Of a stretch of 64,000 nucleotides of DNA, positions 1 to 8,651 are shown piece by piece. Made by a program: the position numbers and the translations under genes. Position 1 is the stretch's first letter, and every line of letters starts with the position of its first letter. The notes beneath the pieces were generated by a model that worked only from the letters and a program-made list of their open reading frames with translations, was not told where the DNA came from and did no database searches. The stretch spans positions 992,001 to 1,056,000 of the forward strand of contig NZ_CP017706.1 of assembly GCF_002706375.1 (NCBI RefSeq), written 5' to 3'. The DNA comes from Lactobacillus amylovorus DSM 20531. GTDB taxonomy: Bacteria; Bacillota; Bacilli; Lactobacillales; Lactobacillaceae.

Positions 1-160
1 TCTTTTCGATCAGCGTATCTTTGATTTGGGTATCTGTAATAAGTGCTACTTCATCCTTATGATAGATGTCTGTTGCAAAGTAGGTCAAAACCGTAAAAAT
101 TGCTCCCACTACTGCAACGATAATCGCTGCAGTATAGCGTTTTTTCCATTTATGCTTCAT
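1..160 (-). CDS. N-terminal part of a membrane-anchored protein (runs off the left edge)
   Basis: The ATG lies at 160 with AGGAAG about 9 nt upstream. The 53 readable codons give a basic start (MKHKWKKRY), one hydrophobic segment (residues about 10-28, AAIIVAVVGAIFTVLTYFA) and then a polar stretch, the pattern of a signal anchor with an extracytoplasmic C-terminal part. No family can be named from this fragment. It points the same way as the MerR-like gene and ddl but is separated from them by a hairpin terminator, so it is probably its own transcription unit. Confidence 0.6.
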   Translation of the reverse strand, partial: MKHKWKKRYTAAIIVAVVGAIFTVLTYFATDIYHKDEVALITDTQIKDTLIEK

Positions 161-202
161 TATTACAACTTCCTATTTCTTTGATACTTTTACTGTAAAA
201 CA

Positions 203-230
203 AAAGGCGGCCTAATGTTAGGTCGCCTTT
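203..230 (-). terminator. Rho-independent terminator downstream of the MerR-like gene
   Basis: AAAGGCGGCCTAA and TTAGGTCGCCTTT form a 13-bp stem with one mismatch and a 2-nt loop. On the minus strand it lies 40 nt after the stop of the gene at 270-1019. Confidence 0.7.
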
Positions 231-269
231 CAATTCTTTAGATTTTCAATAAAATCTTTAGACTTTCGT

Positions 270-1019
270 TTAAAATTTAAAAATTCTTTGCCACCAATGT
301 TCCTTTCTTTCTGGAAGTTGCATATCTTCTAGAGTTCTGTGAACATTTGCAGTTGCACGCTTTTTAGCATTTTCTTTGGCCTTAGAAATAATTTCGTCAT
401 GCATCTCTTCTTGACTCTTATGCATGTCTTCTTTTACTTCTTCGCGCTTTTGCTCTGCATCCTTCTTAGGTTCAGCGTCATCGTCGCTAACGACACCAGA
501 AATATCCGGCAATGCGGCGATCTTATCAGAATTATCCTTAGGTGCAGCAAGCTGCTTTTGGGCCTCAATTAAATCTTGATTCTGCTTTTGAATCACGTTC
601 AATTGCCTTTGCAAAGAACTAATAGCCTCATTTTGGTTAGAGATAGTTTGTTGAAGAGTGTTGAGTAATTTTACTACTTCTTTAGTATCCATTACATCAC
701 TATTGGTGTATGGAGCTACCTTCTTTGGCTCTTCTTTTGGTCTTTCGTCTTTTTTATCACTAACTGCATAAATTTGACGAGCAGCTTCTTGCAAAGTCAA
801 ACCGCTATTCTTAGATAAACGGTGGAAGGCCTTCAAGTCATCAATATCTTTTTGATGGTATAAACGAGCCTTTTGCTTAGTACGAGCAAAGTAGTTAGTA
901 TTGCCCGTTACCTTTTCCACGATTAAAGAATATTTCCTTAATGTGGCTACACTAATACCTAATTCTTCTGCGGCTGTTTTAGGTGCAGCTAACTCCTCAA
1001 AATCACGCGTGTTAGTCAT
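270..1019 (-). CDS. MerR-like DNA-binding, coiled-coil protein with aromatic C-terminus
   Basis: 249 aa. Residues about 12-75 resemble a MerR-type winged helix (TAAEELGISVATLRKY, then KARLYHQKDIDDLKAF). A charged linker, a strong coiled coil (about 118-160, LNTLQQTISNQNEAISSL and following heptads) and a highly charged region (about 175-230) lead to a short basic/aromatic end, HWWQRIFKF. There is no effector domain as in metal or drug MerR regulators. The architecture is like RacA-type chromosome-anchoring proteins or plasmid DUF536-type proteins, which also combine an HTH, a coiled coil and an amphipathic tail. It lies 27 nt downstream of ddl on the same strand, so co-transcription is likely. 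Function not established. Confidence 0.7.
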   Translation of the reverse strand: MTNTRDFEELAAPKTAAEELGISVATLRKYSLIVEKVTGNTNYFARTKQKARLYHQKDIDDLKAFHRLSKNSGLTLQEAARQIYAVSDKKDERPKEEPKKVAPYTNSDVMDTKEVVKLLNTLQQTISNQNEAISSLQRQLNVIQKQNQDLIEAQKQLAAPKDNSDKIAALPDISGVVSDDDAEPKKDAEQKREEVKEDMHKSQEEMHDEIISKAKENAKKRATANVHRTLEDMQLPERKEHWWQRIFKF

Positions 1020-1046
1020 TACAATCTACCTCTGTACTTTTCGGCA

Positions 1047-2129
1047 TTAATCGTGCTTGTGAAGCAAAGTCTTCTTGTGGTCGAATCTTTCCATACCTGC
1101 TTCGATCAAGCGAGTAATCAATTCAGTGTAAGGGATGCCAGCTTCTTCGAACAGCTTAGGATACATACTGATGTTGGTAAAGCCAGGAAGAGCATTAACT
1201 TCAGTTAAAACAACCTTGCCACCTGGGGTAAGCATTGAGTCGATTCTAGCCATACCGCTACATTCAGTAACTTCGTAAACCTTACGAGCGTTCTTTCTAA
1301 CTGTATCGATAATTTCATCTGGCAAGTCTGCTGGAATTTGCAACTTAGAAGTTGAGTTGTCATCGTACTTGTTTTCGTAAGTGTAGAATGAGCCTTTTGC
1401 ATTGGTGATTTGACCAACACCTGCTACAATTGGCTTGTCGTTACCCAAAACGGCTGTTTCAACTTCAGTACCTGGTACAGTTTCTTCGACTAAAACTTTA
1501 TCATCGTACTTGAAGGCTTCTTCTAATGCTGCAGCGTATTCATCAGCGTTAGTAACGTGGTTTACACCAACTGATGAACCTTGGTTGGATGGCTTAACGA
1601 ACATGTCACGGCCAAGCTTTTCAGCAACCTTTTCATAATCAAGTTTATCATTATTCTTGTCATCGTATTCAAAGCGCTTGATTGAAATCCAATCAGCAAC
1701 TGGAACACCAACTTTTTGAGCCAAGATCTTGGTAAATTCCTTGTCCATAGTTACGGCAGCGGCTAAGACGTCGTCACCAACGAATGGCTTGTTCATTAAA
1801 CGGAATAAACCTTGCAATACACCGTCTTCACCTAAGTTACCGTGAACAATTGGGAAGAAGACATCAATTTCTGGTAAGTTTTCTAATTCGATTAAGTTAG
1901 AAAGGTTGTGAACCTTGTGTGGATTCTTAACTTGGTATGAAGGATCTTCCAATACTTTGAAGCTTTCTTCTTCGTTTGCAAAGTAGCCTTCATTAGTGAT
2001 CCAGATTGGGTGCACATCAAACTTATCCTTGTCAATCGCTTTATAAATGTTGTGCCCCGAAACAATTGATACTTCATATTCTGATGAGTTACCACCAAAA
2101 ATTAATCCGACTTGTATTTTTTTAGTCAT
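1047..2129 (-). CDS. ddl: D-alanine--D-alanine ligase
   Basis: 360 aa, the usual length. It joins two D-alanines with ATP to make the D-Ala-D-Ala end of the peptidoglycan stem peptide in the cytoplasm. Visible signatures are the N-terminal GGNSSEYEVS, HGNLGEDG (ATP-grasp N-domain), KPSNQGSSVGV, and the C-terminal EVNALPGFTNISMYPK metal/D-Ala binding signature with the Arg of MARIDSM. The residue before NSMYP in the family (T-x-x-S) is normal. In the active-site stretch around EETVPGTEVETAVLG the order is as in lactobacilli. The F-type residue that gives intrinsic vancomycin resistance cannot be assigned with certainty here. It is followed by the MerR-like gene. Confidence 0.97.
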   Translation of the reverse strand: MTKKIQVGLIFGGNSSEYEVSIVSGHNIYKAIDKDKFDVHPIWITNEGYFANEEESFKVLEDPSYQVKNPHKVHNLSNLIELENLPEIDVFFPIVHGNLGEDGVLQGLFRLMNKPFVGDDVLAAAVTMDKEFTKILAQKVGVPVADWISIKRFEYDDKNNDKLDYEKVAEKLGRDMFVKPSNQGSSVGVNHVTNADEYAAALEEAFKYDDKVLVEETVPGTEVETAVLGNDKPIVAGVGQITNAKGSFYTYENKYDDNSTSKLQIPADLPDEIIDTVRKNARKVYEVTECSGMARIDSMLTPGGKVVLTEVNALPGFTNISMYPKLFEEAGIPYTELITRLIEAGMERFDHKKTLLHKHD

Positions 2130-2279
2130 TGTTTTATACCTCTTTTAAATGTTCCAAACCTTTATTATACGCAAAGAATACCAGAAAAACTCAAAATAGT
2201 GGAATATTTTTCATTAAAGCCTTTTCACAATAGTTTATAATTAATAATATATTAAGAAAGCCCCAGAAGGGAGTTAAAC

Positions 2280-3521
2280 ATGCTTTTACGAAAATTCTCT
2301 ATCACGGCTATCGTAGCATTGTTATTCGTGCCGCTTGTGAGTCAAGATGCGCAAGCCGCCACTTTTACTACTCAAGAAATTAACGAAATCCATAATTTTC
2401 AAAAAGAGTACACTAGTTTAGATAAAACTAATTATAGCGCTTCAAACATTTATGCCGTTAAGCCTCATTTAAGCAAAAAATTTAAAGCTGGTCGCTTACG
2501 TTCTAAATACATCAATACGCAAGTCGACTACATCAACTACTATCGCTCATTATTCGGCCTGTCGCCTGTTACTACTAGTGACTCTTCAAATAGTGGTGCG
2601 CAAAAAACAGCAGCCGTTATGGCCGCAATCAATGCCAATCCTTTTATCAATCAACACGGTTTGCCTAGTGAAAAAAGACCAAGCTTTATCTCTAAAGCAA
2701 CTTGGAAATTAGCAAAAGAAACCTCTGAAAGTTCCAACTTAAACTTTAATGTATCACGTCAATCGGCCGGCGAAGTAATTACCGACTTGGTTACCGATCA
2801 CTATAACTTAAGCGGAACAGACACCGGTCACCGGGCATGGCTGCTTTCTACTCGTTTGACTACGACCGGAATCGGTGCCGCCTATGGCAATAACGGTTAT
2901 CGCTACTCCGTGCAGAAAGTGCTCAACGCTAACGATATGTTCCGCGCAGCTAGTCAGCCAGTGGTTACCTACCCTAGCGTCCGGCTCTTTCCTTCAGAAT
3001 TGGCCCAAGGCAAGAACATCGTTTGGTCAATTTATCTATCTAACAGAGTCGTCAGAACTACGCCAACGATCACCATCAGGGATTTAGATACAGATATCGT
3101 TACGAATGGTACGCACGTAAGAAATTATAGTTCTGGTGGCTATGGCAACTTCAAGACGATCATTACCTACTCACCTGGTAAAACGGTTATTAGATCAGGC
3201 CATGAATACGAAATTAACATCAACGGTGTCTACAGATACAGATTTAAACTCTTCAAACAAGATGCCACTAATGACACTACTATCTATGCCACTCAAGAAG
3301 AGCAGCAAGCTAACCAAACTAATCAGACTAACACTTCTTTAGATAGACAAACTGAAGTACAGTCACCGATTTTATTGCAAAATAAAATCTTGAATGCGGC
3401 AATTGATACCAAAACCGTATCACTGCCAACTAATTCAAATAATTTATTTGATCAATTAACTAAAAAAGGCAAATGGAAACAAAACTTCTTTGTCAAAACC
3501 ATTCGCCTTCAAAAGCATTAA
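2280..3521 (+). CDS. Secreted CAP/SCP-domain protein
   Basis: 413 aa with a signal peptide (LRKFSITAIVALLFVPLVS, cleavage near DAQA-A). Residues about 85-220 carry the CAP (SCP/PR1-like) fold: VDYINYYRSLFGLSPV, then TDTGHRAWLLSTRLTTTGIG, where GHR..LL is the usual CAP signature. The C-terminal half has a beta-rich domain (ITIRDLDTDIVTNGT) seen in lactobacillal secreted CAP proteins, then a Gln/Asn/Thr-rich tail. There is no LPXTG or SLAP anchor, so it is probably released or loosely wall-bound. RBS GAAGGGAG precedes the ATG. Biochemical role unknown. Confidence 0.8.
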   Translation: MLLRKFSITAIVALLFVPLVSQDAQAATFTTQEINEIHNFQKEYTSLDKTNYSASNIYAVKPHLSKKFKAGRLRSKYINTQVDYINYYRSLFGLSPVTTSDSSNSGAQKTAAVMAAINANPFINQHGLPSEKRPSFISKATWKLAKETSESSNLNFNVSRQSAGEVITDLVTDHYNLSGTDTGHRAWLLSTRLTTTGIGAAYGNNGYRYSVQKVLNANDMFRAASQPVVTYPSVRLFPSELAQGKNIVWSIYLSNRVVRTTPTITIRDLDTDIVTNGTHVRNYSSGGYGNFKTIITYSPGKTVIRSGHEYEININGVYRYRFKLFKQDATNDTTIYATQEEQQANQTNQTNTSLDRQTEVQSPILLQNKILNAAIDTKTVSLPTNSNNLFDQLTKKGKWKQNFFVKTIRLQKH

Positions 3522-3552
3522 AAAAAGGCCAAACATTGTTTGGTCTTTTTTC
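3518..3552. terminator. Bidirectional terminator between convergent genes
   Basis: AAAAAAGGCCAAAC and GTTTGGTCTTTTTT pair with a 3-nt loop. It lies between the plus-strand CAP gene and the minus-strand ABC genes, so T-runs are available on both strands. Confidence 0.8.
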
Positions 3553-3554
3553 GT

Positions 3555-4292
3555 TTATAAAACTTTGGATAAGAAGTCTTTTGCTCTTTCACTTGTAGGA
3601 TGTTCAAATACTTCTTTAGGCGTACCTTTTTCCTGCAAGTAGCCGTCAGCCATAAACCAGACTTCGTCGGCCACTTCACGTGCAAAGCCCATTTCGTGGG
3701 TTACGATTACCATCGTCATCCCTGAGCTAGCCAGATCCTTCATGGTCTTCAAAACTTCGCCAACCATTTCAGGGTCAAGTGCACTAGTTGGTTCGTCAAA
3801 CAGCATCACTTCTGGGTCCATTGCTAAAGCTCTAGCAATCGCCACACGTTGCTGTTGACCACCTGAAAGACTAGTTGGGAATTGCTTTGCTCGATCAGCC
3901 AAACCTACTTTTTCTAAAAGAGCTAGGCCAGTTTTTTCGGCTTGCGCTTCGCTAATTCCTTTAACCTTCATTGGTGCCAACTTAACATTTTCAATGACAT
4001 TCATATTTGGAAACAGGTTAAAGTTTTGGAAAACCATGCCCATTTTCTCACGCAATTGATCTAGTTCCTTGCCATCCTTTAAGCTAGCTAGGTCTGTGCC
4101 ATCAAAAAGGATTTTTCCGGCTGTAGGATGTTCAAGCACGTTGAGGCAGCGCAAAAAGGTACTCTTACCAGATCCTGAAGGACCAATAATACAAATTACT
4201 TGACCCTTTTCGACAGAAGCTGAAATATCCTTTAACACTTCGTTTTTGCCAAAAGTCTTTTTAAGATGTTGAATATCGATCATTTTAGTCAT
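3555..4292 (-). CDS. glnQ: Polar amino-acid (glutamine-type) ABC transporter ATP-binding protein
   Basis: 245 aa, the full length of a PAAT-family ATPase. It carries Walker [11 protein letters not shown]-loop [12 protein letters not shown], signature LSGGQQQR, Walker [13 protein letters not shown] and the H-loop VTHE. It powers the membrane protein encoded just upstream; the two genes overlap by 8 nt (ATG AC..), which indicates translational coupling. The substrate (glutamine, glutamate or another polar amino acid) is inferred from family resemblance only. Confidence 0.93.
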   Translation of the reverse strand: MTKMIDIQHLKKTFGKNEVLKDISASVEKGQVICIIGPSGSGKSTFLRCLNVLEHPTAGKILFDGTDLASLKDGKELDQLREKMGMVFQNFNLFPNMNVIENVKLAPMKVKGISEAQAEKTGLALLEKVGLADRAKQFPTSLSGGQQQRVAIARALAMDPEVMLFDEPTSALDPEMVGEVLKTMKDLASSGMTMVIVTHEMGFAREVADEVWFMADGYLQEKGTPKEVFEHPTSERAKDFLSKVL

Positions 4293-5769
4293 TGTGCTTC
4301 ATCCTCTTTTCGAAGTAGTTAAGTAATCTAGTTAAAGTAAAGGTCATGATGAAGTAGATGATCATCGCAATAAATAATGGCAAGACGCCACGGTAAGTTG
4401 AAGTTTGAATAAGTTCAGTTTGGTACATCAATTCGGTTACCCCGATAACTGAAACTAATGAACTGTCCTTCAATAAGGTAATAAATTCGTTCCCCAAAGC
4501 TGGCCAAATATTCTTTAAGGCCTGAGGAATAATGACGTAGCGGTATGCCTTGGCCTGACTAAGTCCAAGTGATCTTGCGGCTTCAGTTTGACCCTTAGCA
4601 ACAGAAGCAATACCCGATCTAATGTCTTCGGCAACATAGGCACCTGAGTTAAGCCCGATCGCAATAATACCTGCAACTACGGCTGATAAATTAGAAATTA
4701 ATGCACCAACACCGAAGTAAACAAAAAGAATTTGAACCATTTGCGGTGTACCACGAATGAATTCGATGTAGCAAACAGCAATCCAGTGGAGCAACTTGTT
4801 TCTGGACAAACGCATAAGAGCAAGTAACATCCCCAGCACAATACCGATTAATACTGAGAAAACAGTAATCACGATCGTGTAGCCGACACCTTTAACAAAG
4901 TATGGTGCATATTTAGCCATCGTGTTGGTCTTTTGCGCCGTCTTCATGTACTTGGCAGCTTCTGGCAAGTATTGCTTGTCGATCAAGATTTTCTTTTCTA
5001 CACGGTTAATCGTCTTGTTAACTGCCTTAACCAAGTCGCCTTGACCCTTTGCCACAGCAACTGCGTTACCAGCTTGTTGTTCACGCAAGTCGCTTCTTAT
5101 GGCCAGCAAGCTATTGTCGTTTTGCGCATAAGCTTTAGCAGTCAATTCTTCCATGACTACACCAGACATTTTGCCTGACTTTAAGGCAAAAACTAAATTG
5201 TTGATCTTGCCTAAACCTTTAACCTTGGACTTCTTCATTTGTGATTGGATCAATTGGTATTGGATACTCCCTGTTTGAGCACCAACGGTTTGACCAGCGA
5301 AGTCCTTGATCTTTCTGTATCTAGATTGATCACGTTTATTAATTAAAAAGTATTCGCCGCTTGGCTTGTAGTAAATCTTAGAAAAATCGACGCTCTTTTT
5401 TCTTTCAGGGTTTGGCGTCATGGCTGAAATAACCATGTCGACCTTGCCAGTTTCAAGGGCAACAAGAAGTGAGTCAAAGCTCATGTTCTTGATGACCAAC
5501 TTGGCGTGCAAGTCCTTTGCGATATCTTTAGCTAATTCAATATCGATCCCAACATATTTAGTATTTCCCTTCACACTAGTAGTAAATTCAAGTGGCGGAT
5601 AGTCAGCAGAGGTACCCACGACGAGCTCTTTTGATTGCTTAATCTTCTTCATGACTGTGCCGCTTTCGACCTTTTTAGTGGCCGCAAAAGTTGGTTGATT
5701 AAACAAAAAAAGAGTTGAAATTAGTGTAATGAAAGCAAGAAACAAATGGATTATCTTTGCTTTTTTCAT
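4285..5769 (-). CDS. glnPH: Fused substrate-binding protein/permease of an amino-acid ABC transporter
   Basis: 494 aa. It has a signal-anchor at residues 5-30, then an SBP_bac_3 domain (about 40-270; [34 protein letters not shown], where the Arg after the TP motif binds the substrate carboxylate). A membrane domain with about five helices (280-490) follows, with the permease EAA-type loop [23 protein letters not shown]. Such single-chain binding-protein/permease fusions dimerise and are common in lactic acid bacteria. It is the first gene of a two-gene operon with glnQ. An upstream gap of about 130 nt holds the promoter and a hairpin. Confidence 0.92.
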   Translation of the reverse strand: MKKAKIIHLFLAFITLISTLFLFNQPTFAATKKVESGTVMKKIKQSKELVVGTSADYPPLEFTTSVKGNTKYVGIDIELAKDIAKDLHAKLVIKNMSFDSLLVALETGKVDMVISAMTPNPERKKSVDFSKIYYKPSGEYFLINKRDQSRYRKIKDFAGQTVGAQTGSIQYQLIQSQMKKSKVKGLGKINNLVFALKSGKMSGVVMEELTAKAYAQNDNSLLAIRSDLREQQAGNAVAVAKGQGDLVKAVNKTINRVEKKILIDKQYLPEAAKYMKTAQKTNTMAKYAPYFVKGVGYTIVITVFSVLIGIVLGMLLALMRLSRNKLLHWIAVCYIEFIRGTPQMVQILFVYFGVGALISNLSAVVAGIIAIGLNSGAYVAEDIRSGIASVAKGQTEAARSLGLSQAKAYRYVIIPQALKNIWPALGNEFITLLKDSSLVSVIGVTELMYQTELIQTSTYRGVLPLFIAMIIYFIMTFTLTRLLNYFEKRMKHND

Positions 5770-5858
5770 ATCAATTCGCCTAACTCTTTCGTTAAATACA
5801 TATAAAGATTATTAATTATTTTTTAATTGTAAAGAAAGAATAAGCTTTGTGCAAGAGA

Positions 5859-5891
5859 AAAAACGTAACCACACTGCGTAATTACGTTTTT
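5859..5891. terminator. Hairpin terminator after the membrane-protein gene
   Basis: AAAAACGTAA and TTACGTTTTT form a perfect 10-bp stem with a 13-nt loop. It sits 8 nt after the stop of the minus-strand gene at 5899. Confidence 0.7.
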
Positions 5892-5898
5892 CACATTA

Positions 5899-6723
5899 CT
5901 ATTTAGCTGATGTTGCTTGCCAAGGAATGGCACAGATCACGTACATAACTACCCCCGTAATTACGTACTCTAAGAAGACGCTGCTGCCAATTTCTAGCAA
6001 GAAACCCAACTCAATATTATCAACGTCAAAAATAACTGGCACTACTGCTAACAATCCTGAAATCAAAATCACCCAGAAACCAGCCCACATGCCAGCTGCC
6101 GCGATGTCGTGAATCAACATGCGTGTTGCCGACTTAGTTCTCATATCATTGAGCAGTGAGAACAAAGTAATGATAGTGACAATGATGATAATGATATTAA
6201 CAATCACTAGCAGACAAGCAATATTGGCACCTAACGTTACTACGCTTAGATTAAATGCCTTAGCTACCGCATATGGTGCGTTAGTCCCTTGCTTTTTCAA
6301 TTTACTGTCGATTGTTTGGGCTCCACTAGATGAACCCTTATCAATTCCCTTATGAATATCTGTCAGAATCTGATTAGCCAGATCTAGATTATTAACCTTA
6401 AATCCATGAATGCCTAGCGAGTAGTCAATAACATGGTCGGCAATGGGTTGAGTTTGCGCATTAGCAAGCAAATTTGCATCATCTTCGCTTCTTGCCCCTA
6501 CCAAATCAGCAAGATTATCAAAATTTTTATTAATTTGTCTGACAACAACAGCTTGATTGGAGCTAGTTCTAATCTGACCTTTCATAAAAATTGGATTCAG
6601 AAAAGTAGCTGTGATTAGGGCTAATGCCGCAATCAAAAAGATTACGAAAGCAAGCGTTCGTTTATACTGATTGTTTTGCTCATGTCCCATTCGTCGCAAA
6701 TCAGCTCTTTTGCCTTCAACCAT
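5899..6723 (-). CDS. Membrane protein of unknown function, cotranscribed with a TetR regulator
   Basis: 274 aa. It has a basic N-terminus, TM1 at about 25-47 (FVIFLIAALALITATFL), an extracytoplasmic region (about 48-150) with an internal YSLGIHGFKVNNLDLANQI segment, then three further helices (about 160-190, 207-235, 245-268). It starts at ATG 6723 with AGGGGA upstream, 12 nt after the TetR stop. The topology is like other TetR-linked membrane proteins in lactobacilli that act as self-regulated envelope proteins, but I do not recognise a defined family. Function unknown. Confidence 0.65.
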   Translation of the reverse strand: MVEGKRADLRRMGHEQNNQYKRTLAFVIFLIAALALITATFLNPIFMKGQIRTSSNQAVVVRQINKNFDNLADLVGARSEDDANLLANAQTQPIADHVIDYSLGIHGFKVNNLDLANQILTDIHKGIDKGSSSGAQTIDSKLKKQGTNAPYAVAKAFNLSVVTLGANIACLLVIVNIIIIIVTIITLFSLLNDMRTKSATRMLIHDIAAAGMWAGFWVILISGLLAVVPVIFDVDNIELGFLLEIGSSVFLEYVITGVVMYVICAIPWQATSAK

Positions 6724-6735
6724 GACGATTCCCCT

Positions 6736-7419
6736 TTAGCTGAAAATTTCTTTACCTTCGTCAAACATCGTATCAATCGCACGGTGAACGACTTCCATAT
6801 CAGCTGATTCAATAATTTCGTGTCCTTCTTTTAAGGCATGATCGATTTCATCAGAAGAACAATGCAAGAAACTGAACATCAATGCACTAGTTGCGTAGTC
6901 AGCCAATGCTTCAGCTGTTAAGTGATGCTTCTTACGGTCATGGTACAAGCGACCAATACCGCTGGTAACAAAAGCAATCCCAGTTTCAAGCTCTTTTTCA
7001 TCAACATCGATGTCATCAAACAAATGATTAGATTGAATCCAGTTGTTGAGCATTACGCCCCAGTTATCCAAGGTAGCATTGCTTACGAAAGCTTCTGAGA
7101 TGATTCTGTCTAACCCTTCATCGTGCATCCCCAAAATAGCAATTGTGTAAATAAAGGCCTTGGTTCTAGCGTATGGAGCGCTACTGTTTGCCATGTCGTA
7201 ATTATTTACTTGTTGACCTAACGTATTAAAAAGATTGCGGATGATATCATTAGTCAACTTGGCTTTATGCGGATAATATGATTGCAACAGGGATTTGGAA
7301 ATGCCTGATTTTTCTGCAATCATTTGCAAAGAAACATTATCCATTCCATTTTCTCTGATCAGATGGAAAGTATTGCCAAGAATAATTCTCCGTCTCTTCA
7401 TGTTTTTCCGTCGTGCCAT
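6736..7419 (-). CDS. TetR/AcrR-family transcriptional regulator
   Basis: 227 aa. The N-terminal HTH spans about residues 10-58 (NVSLQMIAEKSGISKSLLQS, then YYPHKAKL), as in the TetR_N domain. The C-terminal helical part is not similar to a ligand-defined group that I can name. The gene directly precedes the membrane protein gene at 5899-6723, which is its likely regulatory target together with its own promoter. The start at 7419 (MARRKNMKRRR) follows GTTAGAGG at an adequate distance. Confidence 0.82.
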   Translation of the reverse strand: MARRKNMKRRRIILGNTFHLIRENGMDNVSLQMIAEKSGISKSLLQSYYPHKAKLTNDIIRNLFNTLGQQVNNYDMANSSAPYARTKAFIYTIAILGMHDEGLDRIISEAFVSNATLDNWGVMLNNWIQSNHLFDDIDVDEKELETGIAFVTSGIGRLYHDRKKHHLTAEALADYATSALMFSFLHCSSDEIDHALKEGHEIIESADMEVVHRAIDTMFDEGKEIFS

Positions 7420-7525
7420 GTCTATTCCTCTAACTTTCTCTTTCTATACAACTTACATCAATTATATCAATCATTGCTATTTATGAATAGTTTTATGGTT
7501 TATCTACTCAACTTTTTAACACAAA

Positions 7526-7560
7526 AAATAATCCTCAATGTTGATGAGGATTATTATATA
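7526..7560. terminator. Terminator of the prs paralogue
   Basis: ATAATCCTCA and TGAGGATTAT form the stem, with a T-run on the minus strand. It is located just past the stop of the gene at 7579-8565. Confidence 0.7.
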
Positions 7561-7578
7561 TCAACTTTGGATTATATT

Positions 7579-8565
7579 TTACTTTAAGCGATTTTGTTCA
7601 TCAAAAATTTGGTGAATTGAACGGTCATTGTAAACATAATCAATACCACGAGCCAAAAGTTGATCAACAGAGATACGAACCATTCTGTCTGGGTAACGAG
7701 TGTGCTTGATAGTATCAGTTACAACGATTTGTTCAATTGGCAATTCGTTAAGTACTTCGGTTGCATTCTTTGAAAGAAGTGCGTGAGTTGCTGCAACGTA
7801 AACCTTCTTAGCACCTGCAGCTAAAACTGACTTGGTTGAAGATGAAATGCGTGAACCAGTATCGATCAAATCATCAACAATGATACACTTCTTGTCCTTT
7901 ACATCCCCAATAATATCGTGAACTTTGGTGTCGTAGCGTGCACCACGTTGGTCAACAATAGCAATTGGAGCATTGAAGTATTGACCAAAGTTACGAGCAA
8001 GCTTAGCACCTGAGTGGTCTGGTGAAACAACTACGATATCATCGTCTTCCTTGGTAGCAATACCGTTGTCTAAGAAGTATTGACCAAGAAGTGGAATAGC
8101 GTGTAAGTGATCTACAGGAATGTTGTAGAAACCTTGAATTTGTGAAGCATGCAAATCAACGGTGATCAAACGATCCATACCAGTTAATTGAAGCAAGTTA
8201 GCAACAAGCTTAGCAGTAATAGGTTCACGTGAACGAGTCTTGGTGTCTGAACGTGAGTATGCCAAGTATGGAACTACTACGTTAATGGTATGAGCTGAAG
8301 CACGGTGAAGTGCATCCAACACAATTTCAAGTTCCATGAAGTTTTCGTTAACTGGATCTTGAACAGATTGAATAACGAAAACGTCACAACCTCTGACAGA
8401 TTCACCGATGTTAACTTGGATTTCACCATCGCTAAAGTGATGAACTGCAGTTTCGATTAGTGGTTGATGCAAAATTGAAGCAATCTTTTCATTTAATGCG
8501 GGATTACCACCTAACCCGATCACCTTCATTGGGTGTAATAATTGATGGAGTTCTTCCTTGTTCAT
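7579..8565 (-). CDS. prs2: Ribose-phosphate pyrophosphokinase paralogue (second Prs)
   Basis: 328 aa, full length for class I PRPP synthetase (ribose-5-P + ATP to PRPP). Conserved parts are HFSDGEIQVNIGESVRGCDV, SREPITAKLVANLL, DLHASQIQGFYNIPVDHL and the PRPP loop IIVDDLIDTGSR. The catalytic flexible loop differs: where the family has DKRR, this protein has DQRG, so both the catalytic Lys and the second catalytic Arg (Lys197/Arg199 in the Bacillus subtilis enzyme) are lost. The ATP-site motif YARQDRKARSREP reads YSRSDTKTRSREP. Gram-positive bacteria often keep such a second copy beside the canonical one. It may be a low-activity or regulatory subunit. RBS AGAGGTC, single gene with its own terminator. 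Confidence 0.88.
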   Translation of the reverse strand: MNKEELHQLLHPMKVIGLGGNPALNEKIASILHQPLIETAVHHFSDGEIQVNIGESVRGCDVFVIQSVQDPVNENFMELEIVLDALHRASAHTINVVVPYLAYSRSDTKTRSREPITAKLVANLLQLTGMDRLITVDLHASQIQGFYNIPVDHLHAIPLLGQYFLDNGIATKEDDDIVVVSPDHSGAKLARNFGQYFNAPIAIVDQRGARYDTKVHDIIGDVKDKKCIIVDDLIDTGSRISSSTKSVLAAGAKKVYVAATHALLSKNATEVLNELPIEQIVVTDTIKHTRYPDRMVRISVDQLLARGIDYVYNDRSIHQIFDEQNRLK

Positions 8566-8610
8566 AACGACCTCTTCTGAATTCTAAAAATTATATACAG
8601 GTCTATTATA

Positions 8611-8649
8611 TACAAAAAAACACCTCTTAGAAATAAAAGAGGTGTTTAT
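8611..8649. terminator. Terminator downstream of the truncated ATPase-domain gene
   Basis: AAACACCTCTT and AAGAGGTGTTT form an 11-bp stem with flanking A/T runs. It lies between the prs paralogue start and the 3' end of the next minus-strand gene. Confidence 0.75.
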
Positions 8650-8651
8650 TT

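Noticed and set aside
7324-7587. Plus-strand frame across the TetR start and prs end
   Set aside because: It covers promoter and terminator sequence of minus-strand genes and has no RBS or family.
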